Assembly: GCA_014799645.1 (NCBI GenBank)
Contig: JAAVHQ010000025.1
Coordinates: 94,388 to 134,763, forward strand
Direction: 5' to 3'
Length of the DNA stretch: 40,376 bases
From: Clostridiales bacterium
GTDB taxonomy: Bacteria > Bacillota > Clostridia > Christensenellales > UBA3700
The notes below the pieces were generated by a model. The model saw nothing but the letters and a program-made list of their open reading frames with translations, was not told the DNA's origin and made no database searches. Made by a program: the position numbers and the translations under genes. Each line of letters begins with the position of its first letter. The stretch's first letter is position 1. This document shows positions 20,801-26,588 of the stretch, one piece after another.

Positions 20801-21019
20801 AATTACTTTCGAATTAGTCGCATTATACTGCCCGACCTTTTTTATACCAAACGCGCTATTGCTGTACTCAGTAATCCTAGTATCAAGGTTACTAAGTCCT
20901 ACGTCCGGATTTGATTTATGTAAATTGGGCGCGCATAGTATACCCGTAGTCACGACTGCCGCAATGAGCATTATCGATACGACTACCGCAGTAAGCTTGC
21001 GCTTTGTCAAAGAATTCAT
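11849..21019 (-). CDS. giant secreted MBG-repeat surface protein, membrane-anchored
   Basis: 3056 residues from ATG 21019, chosen because GGGGGA lies eight bases upstream; an in-frame ATG at 21034 lacks a good ribosome site. A Lys/Arg-rich start and a hydrophobic core (about 6-30) form a signal peptide or anchor. A globular N-terminal region follows, then a helical FIVAR-like segment (about 316-373), then a long array of roughly 90-120-residue beta-rich modules of MBG/Ig-like type marked by YGD or YDG motifs (at least 15 visible, such as TTYGDEVL, LTYGSAD, FTYDGQLH) and DAGTY motifs. The last modules carry GSILGTD/GGILGTD. The C-terminus is one transmembrane helix (about 3021-3047) and a short KKKKGKK tail; no LPXTG motif is seen. 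Likely an extracellular stalk or adhesin; ligand unknown. Monocistronic, with its own promoter and terminator. Confidence 0.88.
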   Translation of the reverse strand: MNSLTKRKLTAVVVSIMLIAAVVTTGILCAPNLHKSNPDVGLSNLDTRITEYSNSAFGIKKVGQYNATNSKVIRISDTADGSYGADIWYPTAIYLNKGESLQDAGYYFYFQCHSSTGSYDALLFWHNIMGRYTQTTITNNVDANAKIFNDYFENYSFSFENGGFRSSGIGGKKFNGNDNASPGGGNAGTNAYNAVILGAIDDSNSSPTLTVFMQGNPKSNIDYKKYDYKTYTGDQIALYERWTGTVTNQNKNKLGLATDFTTASTNTMHAEWAYYTNDEGKHVKGTQSIEIPSKTASENVLNPTKSTPDLEIEVHIYDKQALLDARNKLEDSYNDLQNFATNASVAKGYIDLADQYLAKREVNADDMTALTNDMNNFVFTVGRPVETYPTPWTYGDKNGNETKLETLWVDGYNATTAKYFDAHIHNDIYGQFDTAKTTPEKVEDRYVANAATYNSDGYVKNAGEYTITFRPRNKSEADGIYHPVKWTEDPDTVDSTMKLTILRGNMTVDTDDFDPEDIIYGYTGEAISHNMPIDSSVVSLRGNMALSGANLVVKLSNYDLGTDNAREWDEEGRANSVSFTEVGVHRVYYRIQADNHLAYRGSYTITITPATLAVTFKTGANRVATTYGDEVLSSSDIISRGVASVKLNGNDTSINLNDVITVGVFTSTQSSATQITNRYTNAREDGYPVRITGYGALSSDDLQVDEDEWYQYQIENQSNPIDSWNKRVNVTLSEANSAYVINKKEVTIIWNMDAQDVQYYDGGSGHRPDISKMTVDGKIDEDGKDFVFSIRIIGDGQITIDDVTYVAPLVNRRTDVDGVSYGSAMWAGTYTATAVLSIEDDYTSVNYTITNATQTFEIKQRDLVVDMKDMEFEYAQTINEISRNSRSTSASEFLDFYTESMFADNDYAEDNAKIYTYGLNDKGEQTSLAIAGRASTVFEVDIVGAETTNPSNFGSEDNFYTAKTHVGVLVARLRSPKDGETDSDGEPLVQARINSYNFVSHEADLIIHEATIISDRQDMRKTYRTTPQEFALNVELLKDKGLSGYELLHYKEEGVVRFEYSLEQNGEYSTNPIALYGYKGGQATVIYYKIKVANHYEVSGHFEAYIDRLPVEINIGNQVVEYFYGDDIPDNDKLIAALGITSTAYTNDDGDEHEYAFSIGTNLEFYLTDNGQAFTNRDHGAGNYSLALRSKGDGELLENYIFTWTGRLAAGAFKISQRPLIIDWRQTGDEWQDGMSYIYDTTIPTIQPIIRQYRRVDANLTDANQIGDATADDNDGDYIENYLEIATSAITLRSQRLSGSTVGAYTTAQASLTNANDQRNYCLVNDTTIFNIVKREIEIDVFDKSATYGSASTVPMGVLTNPTSVGANWRYHTADGRKFVGDHYMYWEVSTIAQSSVEGQYNGVGNYPIVFSTNDGGSISSNYTIIPYRVSYDDDNNETVTPSDSFDSVATFKITKANLSIMHNEFNFDASPKSEDSNSPVETCELTISEIREIIRVVGGTKLADLTIEMSDIFEYTTGTNLGNQIPDGIDMNFTIANRSMEQLGKFYVWIRVTNENYNEFVTPIYISNYSSWISIKFNSTTVGTNYGDNIMNSTRLFAALRDGFASESNTDTASIVGVMSDAATNTGSQLLGRKAWDAIIARGYFSLYVVEDVTTRLDVGFYTINMTIDPEKAVYTSEGVQQELHIRFIGATAGRGKTSNVDKYEVKQRPIWLNFDPSIDEVYGDHSDISPSHTGFEIGNILEEDEEAGTVRPILTYTYRNGDSVGEGHVHYVGEYTVRLTGVSHSNYRVPTSTEYSELGITANNIRKFFEITKRPITITVKNQELTYGSADARITGSNNNIDIYLNSDDIYTISGRGLYPGHNPSDIFVLSSPEAIDATREVSSSLNYLVVGTFNIEGDYKGGLISDQYLISFETEFRDETYATLTINKATATIDTNTFKSISFDGAWHCPLADVNDVLAFTFQGDADYIRGHRNTYFNEDVNADPNDPTGWVQIWRNGQYVEDNDFTFRNAGTYTFAVMVRSDNHETVVRRDISYEILPVNVVINMTGTVEKTYGDVVTNLSDRIKTDTKVSYTITTASGTPWDSSMKTKIDDALTFYVVAGGEDGANGGAATADFTNDVGYYRVYHRFIDSNERANYVIDYATNASGVRCNAAAYHINRRVAEVVWYTRKDGVTGSQITYSEEEFLARADVWSSGKEFEYANGGIGLRAAYTGIRYNEDGDLETYYIPLTVSGVGSHARSNAYTANAAFNTTSTYSAINKNYTIPSGTTFVHTIVPRKVSVRISSQGTTYGYTKAQILNAFNDSETQWNAEDGEIVPEGINIWLDLSMYENNQYVDADTYSIRAAYEGDSEGYFDFAVTFKDKDGNEGWGVYTVRKHAAIDNMVDSMVGLVYNGAEQEVDVWSYIDSLGDSDDLLVGAMNWSDVTVKYSDTASQDANDYSAQKRTVKNATSGTPIYYMLSLKNYEDTFGEISVIVRSAEIRYNADIVEIQYGETQLTSDELFKQMNIRVNEDESDPLAVQLKELVEFYVVDNNHTIGTYRIRARFKNEADSSNITVRNQYSDIIEGVEESATAYPYHIVRRVLTVNWGETVFVYNARQQEFTADGFDNVLPGEEISPATYSVVERDESGEVISQTSGNGVNVGKYEVKIVVNRETGTNANYVVKEEDSYMIFEIIPKEIELTWSNLSFEYDREVHLPKATIARGSILGTDYCNIPEENWYSLEKVSGSGTEFGKDAGTYRINVVALDNDNYTVPASQATTFVINPREVDIIWNGESFTYDGQLHCITATIAEGGILGTDECEVIVNGDAKDAGWHNAVATGLTNPNYRLRRGNAGQSFAINKATISQVTWSDTSLTYKEENGIGQAQLPTVTAVVGAIPGDAIEFELIVSEGEAVNVGTYTATILMIKGGNYSLDITNNTMKFTISQADNAFVEEIKMPEPDGGLPVLADFANVTAKYGKATIKYYTDAECQNEYTGDISEASKGTYYVVISVEGTQNYKAVASQAFAIEVEGKSNVGLIIGIVAAVAAVAVIAIVLIIVLTKKKKGKKDVA

Positions 21020-21058
21020 AGAATATTCCCCCATCTTAGTTTATAATTTTACATATAC

Positions 21059-21088
21059 ATTGTATCACCCTACATTCAACGGTGTCAA
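21059..21088 (-). promoter_or_regulatory. promoter of the giant surface-protein gene
   Basis: Minus strand: -35 TTGACA (21083-21088), 18-base spacer, -10 TACAAT (21059-21064), about 40 bases upstream of ATG 21019. Consensus -35 and near-consensus -10. Confidence 0.8.
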
Positions 21089-21130
21089 TAGATGAGAAAA
21101 AAGTTTTTACAAAGTTTTTTAACAAATTTT

Positions 21131-21164
21131 GGAAAAAAAGAAGAGTAAGCCGTCGGCTTACTCT
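21131..21164 (-). terminator. intrinsic terminator after the ABC exporter operon
   Basis: Eleven-base arms 21142-21152 and 21154-21164 form a GC-containing hairpin that includes the last codons and stop of the exporter gene; on the minus strand it is followed by TTC and seven T (complement of 21133-21139). Confidence 0.8.
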
Positions 21165-23083
21165 AATTCGAATGCGCCAGTATACAACTGATAATACTGA
21201 CCTTTTAGCGCAATAAGTTCCTCATGCGAGCCTTTTTCTATTATTCTGCCGTGATCTAATACTATTATCACGTCGGAATTTTGCACGGTGGAAAGTCTGT
21301 GCGCGATAATAAATACCGTCCTGCCTTCCATAAGTCTGTCCATACCTTGTTGGACGAGCGCTTCGGTACGCGTATCGATAGAGGACGTCGCTTCGTCGAG
21401 TATCATTACCGGCGCGTCGGCTACCGCCGCTCTTGCGATAGAGAGCAACTGCTTTTGTCCTTGCGAGAGATTTGCGCCGTCGCCCGTGAGCATTGTCGAA
21501 TAACCGCTCGGAAGTCTTGTGATGAAGTCGTGCGCGTTGGCAAGTTTCGCGGCGGCGATACATTCTTCGTCGGTTGCGTCAAGTCTGCCGTAACGGATAT
21601 TGTCCATTATCGTACCCGTGAAGAGATTCGTATCTTGCAAGACGATACCCAAAGACCTGCGCAAGTCGCCTTTCTTGATCTTATTAATATTTATACCGTC
21701 ATATCTTATCTTGCCGTCGGCAATGTCATAGAATCTATTGATAAGGTTGGTAATCGTAGTCTTGCCCGCGCCCGTCGCGCCAACGAAAGCGATTTTCTGT
21801 CCTTTATTGGCGTGTATCGTCACGTCGTGCAAGACGATTTTGTTCTCTACGTAACCGAAGTCTACTTCGTTGAGTTCAATATCTCCGGTAAGTCTTTGAT
21901 AGGTGACAGTACCTTCAGCCTTGTGCGGATGCTTCCAAGCCCATATACCCGTACGCTCCTCGCTCTCGCAAAGATTGCCGTCGCCGTCTTCCTTTGCATT
22001 GACTAGCGTGACGTAGCCTTCGTCAGTCTCGGGCACTTGGTCAAGCAACTCGAATATTCTGCCCGCGCCTGCCGTCGCCATAACAACCGAATTGACCTGC
22101 GAGGACACTTGACCGATGTTGAATGAAAACTGTCTGCTCATATTCAAGAAAGATATTATTACGCCCATCTCCACGCCCGCCTTAGATAGACCCGTCAACG
22201 AAAGATTCGGCACGTTGTAAAGTACGAATACTCCGCCGATAATCGCTACGACTACGTAGAGCGCGTATCCGATGTTACCCAACATCGGCATTAATATATT
22301 GCCGTAAGAATTCGCCTTTTCCGCGTCCTTGAACAATTGGTCGTTGATTGCGTCGAAATCTCTCTTCGATTGCTCTTCGTGGCAGAAGACTTTGATTACC
22401 TTCTGTCCGTTCATCATCTCTTCGACGAAGCCTTCGCTTCTGCCGATAGACATTTGTTGCTTGATAAAGTGCTTCGCGCTCTTTCCGCCTATCGTCTTTG
22501 TCACCATAAGCATTGCCACCACTCCGACAAATACTACGAGCGTAAGCCATATACTCATAGAGAGCATAGTCACTATAAGCGTGATCATTGCGACGAACGA
22601 CGCGTACGCTTGCGGTAGACTTTGAGAAATCATTTGTCTAATCGCATCGGTGTCGTTGGTATAGCAACTCATTACGTCGCCGTGCGTGTGCGTGTCGAAA
22701 TACCTAATCGGCAAGGACTGCATTTTCTCGAACATATCGCGTCTCATATGATACAAAAAGCCTTGCGTGACGTAAGCCATAAGCCTGTTGTAGACAAACG
22801 AGCATATAAGTCCGACAACGTACACTCCCGCCATAAGGGCGATTATCGAATATAGTTTCGTCTTTACGCTCTCCCATCCGCCAGCAATTCCCGGCTCGAT
22901 TACGTTGGAAATGATGACTTTGAGGAAGATTGAAGAACTTATCGCCGCCATTGAGTTGAGCGTGATACATATCGCAACGACTACAAGTTGAACCTTGTAA
23001 TACTTGAACATAAATTTGAGCAATCTGCCGAGAATGGACAGTACGCCCGGCTTGCCTTGTCTTTGAATATTCTTCTTATTCAC
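21158..23083 (-). CDS. ABC exporter subunit with catalytic ATP site (heterodimer partner 2)
   Basis: 641 residues: type IV ABC exporter with six predicted membrane helices in the first 330 or so residues, then a nucleotide-binding domain. Walker A GATGAGKTT, signature LSQGQ (non-canonical Q), Walker B VMILDEATSSID with catalytic Glu, and switch IAHRLS. A roughly 40-residue polar insertion containing several acidic residues links membrane and ATP domains, making it longer than its partner. The start is GTG 23083, backed by GGAGG upstream, and overlaps the stop of the partner gene by 8 bases (GTGAATAA). Canonical Walker B and switch here combined with a degenerate partner match heterodimeric exporters such as TM287/288 or BmrCD. 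Substrate unknown: drug, lipid or peptide export are all possible. Confidence 0.92.
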   Translation of the reverse strand: MNKKNIQRQGKPGVLSILGRLLKFMFKYYKVQLVVVAICITLNSMAAISSSIFLKVIISNVIEPGIAGGWESVKTKLYSIIALMAGVYVVGLICSFVYNRLMAYVTQGFLYHMRRDMFEKMQSLPIRYFDTHTHGDVMSCYTNDTDAIRQMISQSLPQAYASFVAMITLIVTMLSMSIWLTLVVFVGVVAMLMVTKTIGGKSAKHFIKQQMSIGRSEGFVEEMMNGQKVIKVFCHEEQSKRDFDAINDQLFKDAEKANSYGNILMPMLGNIGYALYVVVAIIGGVFVLYNVPNLSLTGLSKAGVEMGVIISFLNMSRQFSFNIGQVSSQVNSVVMATAGAGRIFELLDQVPETDEGYVTLVNAKEDGDGNLCESEERTGIWAWKHPHKAEGTVTYQRLTGDIELNEVDFGYVENKIVLHDVTIHANKGQKIAFVGATGAGKTTITNLINRFYDIADGKIRYDGININKIKKGDLRRSLGIVLQDTNLFTGTIMDNIRYGRLDATDEECIAAAKLANAHDFITRLPSGYSTMLTGDGANLSQGQKQLLSIARAAVADAPVMILDEATSSIDTRTEALVQQGMDRLMEGRTVFIIAHRLSTVQNSDVIIVLDHGRIIEKGSHEELIALKGQYYQLYTGAFELE

Positions 23084-24827
23084 CGTCTACGCCCTCCTCG
23101 CTCGAATTTGCTTTGTTTTGAGAGTAATACACCTCTTGATAAATTGCGTTGCGTGCAAGCAATTCGTCGTGCGTGCCGATGTCCGCTACGCTTCCGCCGT
23201 CCATGACGATAATCTTGTCGGCGTCTTGCACGGACGCTACTCTTTGCGCTATGATAAATTTCGTCGTGTCGGGAATATCTTCCTTGAACGCCGTCCTTAT
23301 CAAAGCGTCGGTCTTTGTGTCAACCGCGCTCGTCGAGTCGTCGAGTATGAGTATCTTCGGCTTTTTGAGAAGCGCTCTTGCGATACAAAGTCTTTGTTTT
23401 TGTCCGCCCGATACGTTGCTGCCGCCTTGCTCGATATAAGTGTCGTATTTTTCAGGGAAACCCATGATAAACTCGTGAGCCTGAGCCAAACGACATACTC
23501 TCTCCAACTCCTCGTCGCTCGCATGAGGATTGCCCCAACGCAAGTTCTCTTTAATCGTACCCGAGAAGAGCACGTTTTTTTGCAAGACTACCGCAACTTG
23601 ATTTCTCAAAGCGTCCAAGTCGTAGTCCTTGACGTTCACTCCGCCGACGTAGACGTGCCCGTTTGTCGCGTCGTAAAGTCTTGGGATAAGGTTGACGAGC
23701 GAAGTCTTGCTGCTGCCCGTTCCGCCGAGTATACCCACCGTCTCGCCCGACTTGATGTCGAGATTTACGCCTTTGAGCGCTCTTCTGTCAGCCTTTATAT
23801 CGTACTTGAAGTCTACGTCTTCAAATCTGACCGATCCGTCTTTGACTTCATAGATAGGATTTTCGGGATTATGCAAATCGCTCTCTTCTTCAAGCACTTC
23901 GACTATACGCTTTGCCGAAGTCTTGGATATGGAAATCATTATCATTACCATATTGAGCATCATAAGAGACGAAAGTATTTGCGTAGCGTAGACGATAAGC
24001 GAAGATATTTGCGAGGAATTGTCAACCCCGTTCTTCACTCCGAACATAGTACCCAAAAAGCATATCAACAGTATTGCCGACCACATACAAAACTGCATAA
24101 GCGGATTGGCAAACGCGATAATCTTCTCGCCCTTCAAAAACTCCCATCTTACGTTGTCCGCAGTCTTTGCAAACTTCTCGTTTTCATACTCGTCTCTTAC
24201 GTAAGACTTGACTACTCTTATGCCCTTGATATTCTCTTGAATAGACGCGTTCATCGCGTCGTATTTCTTGAATACTCTGTTGAAGATTGGGTCTACCAAT
24301 CTGAACATTAAGAACAGACCGATTGCAAGTATCGGTATCAATATCAAGAATATCCACGCTATTTTCGGGTTTAGCACGAAAGCCATTATCAATGAAAATA
24401 CCAACATTATCGGCGCGCGGAATGCTATTCTGATAATCATCATATAAGCCATTTGCACGTTGGCAACGTCGGTCGTCATTCTCGTGACTAGGCTGGACGT
24501 GGAAAACTTGTCGATGTTGGAAAATGAAAAGCCTTGCACTCTGTAGTACATATCCTTACGCAAATTCCTTGCAAAGCCTGTCGAGGCGGTCGCCGCGAAC
24601 TTTCCCGACAAAATGCCGAACAACAACGCAAACCCTGCCAACAACAAGAGTATTACGCCATTGACGATAATATTCTTCAACGAATTGTCTTCCTGTATCG
24701 AATCAAGCATCGTGACCATATACAGCGGAATGATACATTCCATCGCCACTTCGAGCGTGACGAACAACGGCGACAGTATCGACGAAAGTTTGAATTCCCT
24801 AATGCTCCTTGCTAATTTCTTTAACAT
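23076..24827 (-). CDS. ABC exporter subunit with degenerate ATP site (heterodimer partner 1)
   Basis: 583 residues: six-helix transmembrane domain followed by an ATP-binding domain. Walker A GGTGSSKTS is intact and the signature is canonical (VSGGQKQR), but Walker B reads LILDDSTSAVD, with Asp replacing the catalytic Glu, and the switch reads IAQRVAS, with Gln replacing His. This is the degenerate half of a heterodimeric exporter; its intact signature completes the catalytic site of the partner encoded immediately downstream. Located in the cytoplasmic membrane. Start ATG 24827 has AGGTG four bases upstream. Preceded by its own consensus promoter; the two genes form an operon ending at the hairpin near 21150. 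Confidence 0.93.
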   Translation of the reverse strand: MLKKLARSIREFKLSSILSPLFVTLEVAMECIIPLYMVTMLDSIQEDNSLKNIIVNGVILLLLAGFALLFGILSGKFAATASTGFARNLRKDMYYRVQGFSFSNIDKFSTSSLVTRMTTDVANVQMAYMMIIRIAFRAPIMLVFSLIMAFVLNPKIAWIFLILIPILAIGLFLMFRLVDPIFNRVFKKYDAMNASIQENIKGIRVVKSYVRDEYENEKFAKTADNVRWEFLKGEKIIAFANPLMQFCMWSAILLICFLGTMFGVKNGVDNSSQISSLIVYATQILSSLMMLNMVMIMISISKTSAKRIVEVLEEESDLHNPENPIYEVKDGSVRFEDVDFKYDIKADRRALKGVNLDIKSGETVGILGGTGSSKTSLVNLIPRLYDATNGHVYVGGVNVKDYDLDALRNQVAVVLQKNVLFSGTIKENLRWGNPHASDEELERVCRLAQAHEFIMGFPEKYDTYIEQGGSNVSGGQKQRLCIARALLKKPKILILDDSTSAVDTKTDALIRTAFKEDIPDTTKFIIAQRVASVQDADKIIVMDGGSVADIGTHDELLARNAIYQEVYYSQNKANSSEEGVDGE

Positions 24828-24858
24828 TTTTCACCTAAATCAAATTCTTTTATTTTGT

Positions 24859-24887
24859 ATTATATGATTATTAAAAATTATTGTCAA
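24859..24887 (-). promoter_or_regulatory. promoter of the ABC exporter operon
   Basis: Minus strand: -35 TTGACA (24882-24887), 17-base spacer, -10 TATAAT (24859-24864). Both boxes match the sigma-A consensus exactly, about 32 bases upstream of ATG 24827. Confidence 0.9.
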
Positions 24888-24975
24888 TCGGATAATGCCA
24901 CTTTTTTGAAAAATCAGCGTAAAGATTTTAATAAAAACGCGCGCTCTGCGAATACTATTTACAATAGGTGAATTT

Positions 24976-25485
24976 ATGACGAAAAACGTTAAGTATTATA
25001 CGGCGATGGGCATAATATTGACAGTGCTTTTGGGCGCGCTCTTTCACTTCATCTATGAGTGGACGGGCGGCAATTATATTGCAGGTCTCTTCTTCGCGAC
25101 CAACGAAAGCGTATGGGAACACATCAAACTCGCTCTTCTGCCTATGATGTTGATTTTCCTATTCGGCGGTATCTTCCTCAAAGGCGCGAACAACTTCGCC
25201 CAAGCCGCTTTTTGCGCTATGGCAACGGTGATAATCTTAATTCCGCTCGCATTCTTTTCGTACACACAAGCGATTGGCAAATCGGTCTTTCCAATGGACT
25301 TGACGATATTCATTCTCTCAATAGTCCTCGCCTATCTCGTAGCGTATAGAATTTTCGCCACTCCCCGTCGACCTGTACTCAATGCGCTTGCGCTCGTCGG
25401 CATAGCGGCGATAGTGGTGTGTTTCTTTACTTTTACCTACTACCCACCCGATTGTGTAATATTCAAAGAAGTCTATGCTGAGTGA
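24976..25485 (+). CDS. DUF6512-like integral membrane protein
   Basis: 169 residues with about five hydrophobic spans covering nearly the whole length. The motif NESVWEHIKLALLPM after the second span, and a first span ending FHFIYEWTGG, match the small DUF6512 membrane family as I recall it. Function is unknown. Start ATG 24976 has AGGTG six bases upstream. The gene stands alone, divergent from the ABC exporter operon; a clear promoter of its own was not found in the 90 or so bases upstream. No hairpin terminator is evident just after its stop. Confidence 0.75.
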   Translation: MTKNVKYYTAMGIILTVLLGALFHFIYEWTGGNYIAGLFFATNESVWEHIKLALLPMMLIFLFGGIFLKGANNFAQAAFCAMATVIILIPLAFFSYTQAIGKSVFPMDLTIFILSIVLAYLVAYRIFATPRRPVLNALALVGIAAIVVCFFTFTYYPPDCVIFKEVYAE

Positions 25486-25510
25486 CCGACTTTGTATAGC
25501 ACTGTGCCTT

Positions 25511-25583
25511 TCGCCCTAACGACTAGGACGCCCTCGGGATCACGTACGGCTAGTACGCTCACCGCTCGGTTGCCGTCGCACGG
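25511..25583. ncRNA. candidate structured RNA or dispersed repeat block
   Basis: A GC-rich, CpG-rich block in the gene-free interval 25486-25761. It carries consecutive short inverted repeats: CCTA/TAGG (25515-25518, 25524-25527), CGTAC/GTACG around a 5-base loop (25543-25557), ACCG/CGGT (25561-25570) and CCG/CGG (25573-25583). Composition differs clearly from the flanks. Strand and promoter are not determinable. It may be an RNA, a repeat, or a gene remnant; on the minus strand two short frames across it look protein-like but are broken by stops. Confidence 0.35.
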
Positions 25584-25708
25584 ACAAAAATCACAGCACT
25601 CTCCAAAGCCGAGACAAGCGTTGATTAAATTGTTTTTACCATTTTTTACTCCGCACTCGCCACAGACTTATTTTGTTTTTGAAGTTATGGGCGGTGTAAA
25701 AGTATTTA

Positions 25709-25738
25709 ACCGCCTTTGGACTTGGGTTATTCTATTGG
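25709..25738 (+). repeat. left arm of inverted repeat bounding the XRE module
   Basis: This 30-base stretch (ACCGCCTTTGGACTTGGG and following) matches the reverse complement of 26364-26393 over ACCGCC...CTATTG with one single-base indel and one substitution. The pair encloses the XRE gene and the 87-residue ORF. No target-site duplication is visible outside the repeats. Confidence 0.75.
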
Positions 25739-25761
25739 AACTAAAATATTAGCAAAACTTT

Positions 25762-25989
25762 TTAATTTTCTTTATAATAATCTTCTATGCAAAGCAAATC
25801 GTTGGCATCCAAATCAAGTACTGCGCAAAGTTTTGCAAGATTGTCAATGGCGGGCATTTGTTTGCCTAATACGTAAGCAGAAACTTGTTGAGGTTTCACT
25901 CCTATTTGTCTTGCTATTTCGCTTTGTGACTTGCCGCTTTGTTTTATTGCTTCTGACAACTTCTTTTGTATTTTTTCAAATTTAATCAT
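25762..25989 (-). CDS. small XRE-family (HTH_3) transcriptional regulator
   Basis: 75 residues, almost all one Cro/C1-type helix-turn-helix: KSQSEIARQIGVKPQQVSAY is the HTH itself, followed by GKQMPAIDNLAKLCAVLDLD, the usual helices 4-5. There is no extra effector domain, so it probably acts as a simple repressor or antitoxin-like regulator. Start ATG 25989 is preceded by AGGGAG. It is divergent from the 87-residue ORF, and three CATGCAAT copies lie in the shared 118-base region, likely its operator. Both genes lie inside an inverted repeat. Confidence 0.9.
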   Translation of the reverse strand: MIKFEKIQKKLSEAIKQSGKSQSEIARQIGVKPQQVSAYVLGKQMPAIDNLAKLCAVLDLDANDLLCIEDYYKEN

Positions 25990-26015
25990 AATTTACTCCC
26001 TATAATGATTACGAA

Positions 26016-26070
26016 ATTATATTACATGCAATGGGTGAAAAATACTTGACTTTCATGCAATACATGCAAT
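26016..26070. promoter_or_regulatory. divergent promoters with CATGCAAT operator repeats
   Basis: Plus strand: -35 TTGACT (26046-26051), 18-base spacer, -10 TATAAT (26070-26075 region) for the 87-residue ORF. Minus strand: a TATAAT (26016-26021) for the XRE gene with no good -35. The octamer CATGCAAT occurs at 26025-26032, 26054-26061 and 26063-26070; the last two are 9 bases apart and fill the spacer of the plus-strand promoter, and the first abuts the minus-strand -10. This arrangement suggests repression of both genes by the XRE protein. Confidence 0.65.
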
Positions 26071-26107
26071 ATAATCTGATTAACAATAAAAACACAAGAG
26101 GTTTGAT

Positions 26108-26371
26108 ATGGAAGACAACACAAAAATCATTAAAACTAAACAAAAACTAGATTGGAATTTAGTTTTTTTCTTTATGCGAATATTTTACGACTTTCCGTTA
26201 GTAATGCAAGATAAAGGATTTAGTGAAAGATTCGACCAATTATATAAGTACGTTTCTAGTAAAGTAAAGCCCCCATACAATGGCGATATACTAGAAGAAT
26301 ATGTAATAGTCGAGCAAAAGGCGACAAGTGACGAAGAATATGAAGCGTGGTTAGAAAGCAACAAACAATAG
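26108..26371 (+). CDS. small hypothetical protein paired with the XRE regulator
   Basis: 87 residues, not recognised. It has an aromatic-rich hydrophobic patch near residues 16-29 (WNLVFFFMRIFYDF), too polar at its edges to be a clear membrane span, and an acidic C-terminus (DEEYEAWLES). A good ribosome site (AGAGG six bases before ATG) and a near-consensus promoter support it being real. Its divergent pairing with a small XRE regulator, and their joint enclosure by an inverted repeat, suggest a regulated accessory module such as a toxin-antitoxin or phage-derived pair, but no toxin fold is recognised. Confidence 0.65.
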   Translation: MEDNTKIIKTKQKLDWNLVFFFMRIFYDFPLVMQDKGFSERFDQLYKYVSSKVKPPYNGDILEEYVIVEQKATSDEEYEAWLESNKQ

Positions 26372-26393
26372 AATACCCCAAGTCCAAGGCGGT
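26364..26393 (-). repeat. right arm of inverted repeat bounding the XRE module
   Basis: Reverse complement begins ACCGCCTTGGACTTGGGG and matches 25709-25738 with one indel and one substitution. It overlaps the last codons of the 87-residue ORF and abuts the long hairpin that starts at 26392. Confidence 0.75.
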
Positions 26394-26473
26394 AAGTGTG
26401 TTTGCAATTTGGTGTATCATTTTTTGGGCTACGTCCCAAAAAGATGCCCGACACTAAATGCAAATTCACTTAC
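26392..26473. repeat. 82-base palindromic element (MITE-like or structured RNA)
   Basis: Outer arms 26392-26415 and 26451-26473 pair as GTAAGTG/CACTTAC, two mismatches, TTTGCA, one bulge, then TTT, a G-T wobble and GTGT. An inner stem TTTTTGGG/CCCAAAAA (about 26421-26441) closes on a CTACGT loop. There is no T-run after either strand of the outer stem, so it is not a normal terminator. It resembles a palindromic repeat unit. The gene-free stretch 26372-26588 holds this element and the terminator at 26501. Confidence 0.6.
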
Positions 26474-26500
26474 AAGCCAAACCCTCAAACTAAAAAAATA

Positions 26501-26531
26501 AAGACCTTGCTATCAATGCTAGCAAGGTCTT
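26501..26531 (-). terminator. intrinsic terminator of the glycerol operon
   Basis: Perfect 12-bp stem (26501-26512 with 26520-26531) and 7-base loop; on the minus strand followed by TTATTTTTTTAG (complement of about 26489-26500). It lies 57 bases after the glycerol kinase stop. Its core CCTTGCTA/TAGCAAGG is shared with the terminator at 31244. Confidence 0.85.
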
Positions 26532-26588
26532 ATTCCGTAACTTCTTCACTTTTCACTATTACTTCTTACTTAACGAAAATACGTCGAC

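Noticed and set aside
23118..24311. A 397-codon plus-strand frame
   Set aside because: Antisense to an unambiguous ABC exporter gene; no recognisable motif.
25492..25752. An 86-codon plus-strand frame over the GC-rich block
   Set aside because: No ribosome site, low-complexity Thr/Ser/Pro content, and it runs through stem-loops and the inverted repeat.
25700..26400. Target-site duplication outside the inverted repeats of the XRE module
   Set aside because: The bases directly outside the two arms do not match convincingly.
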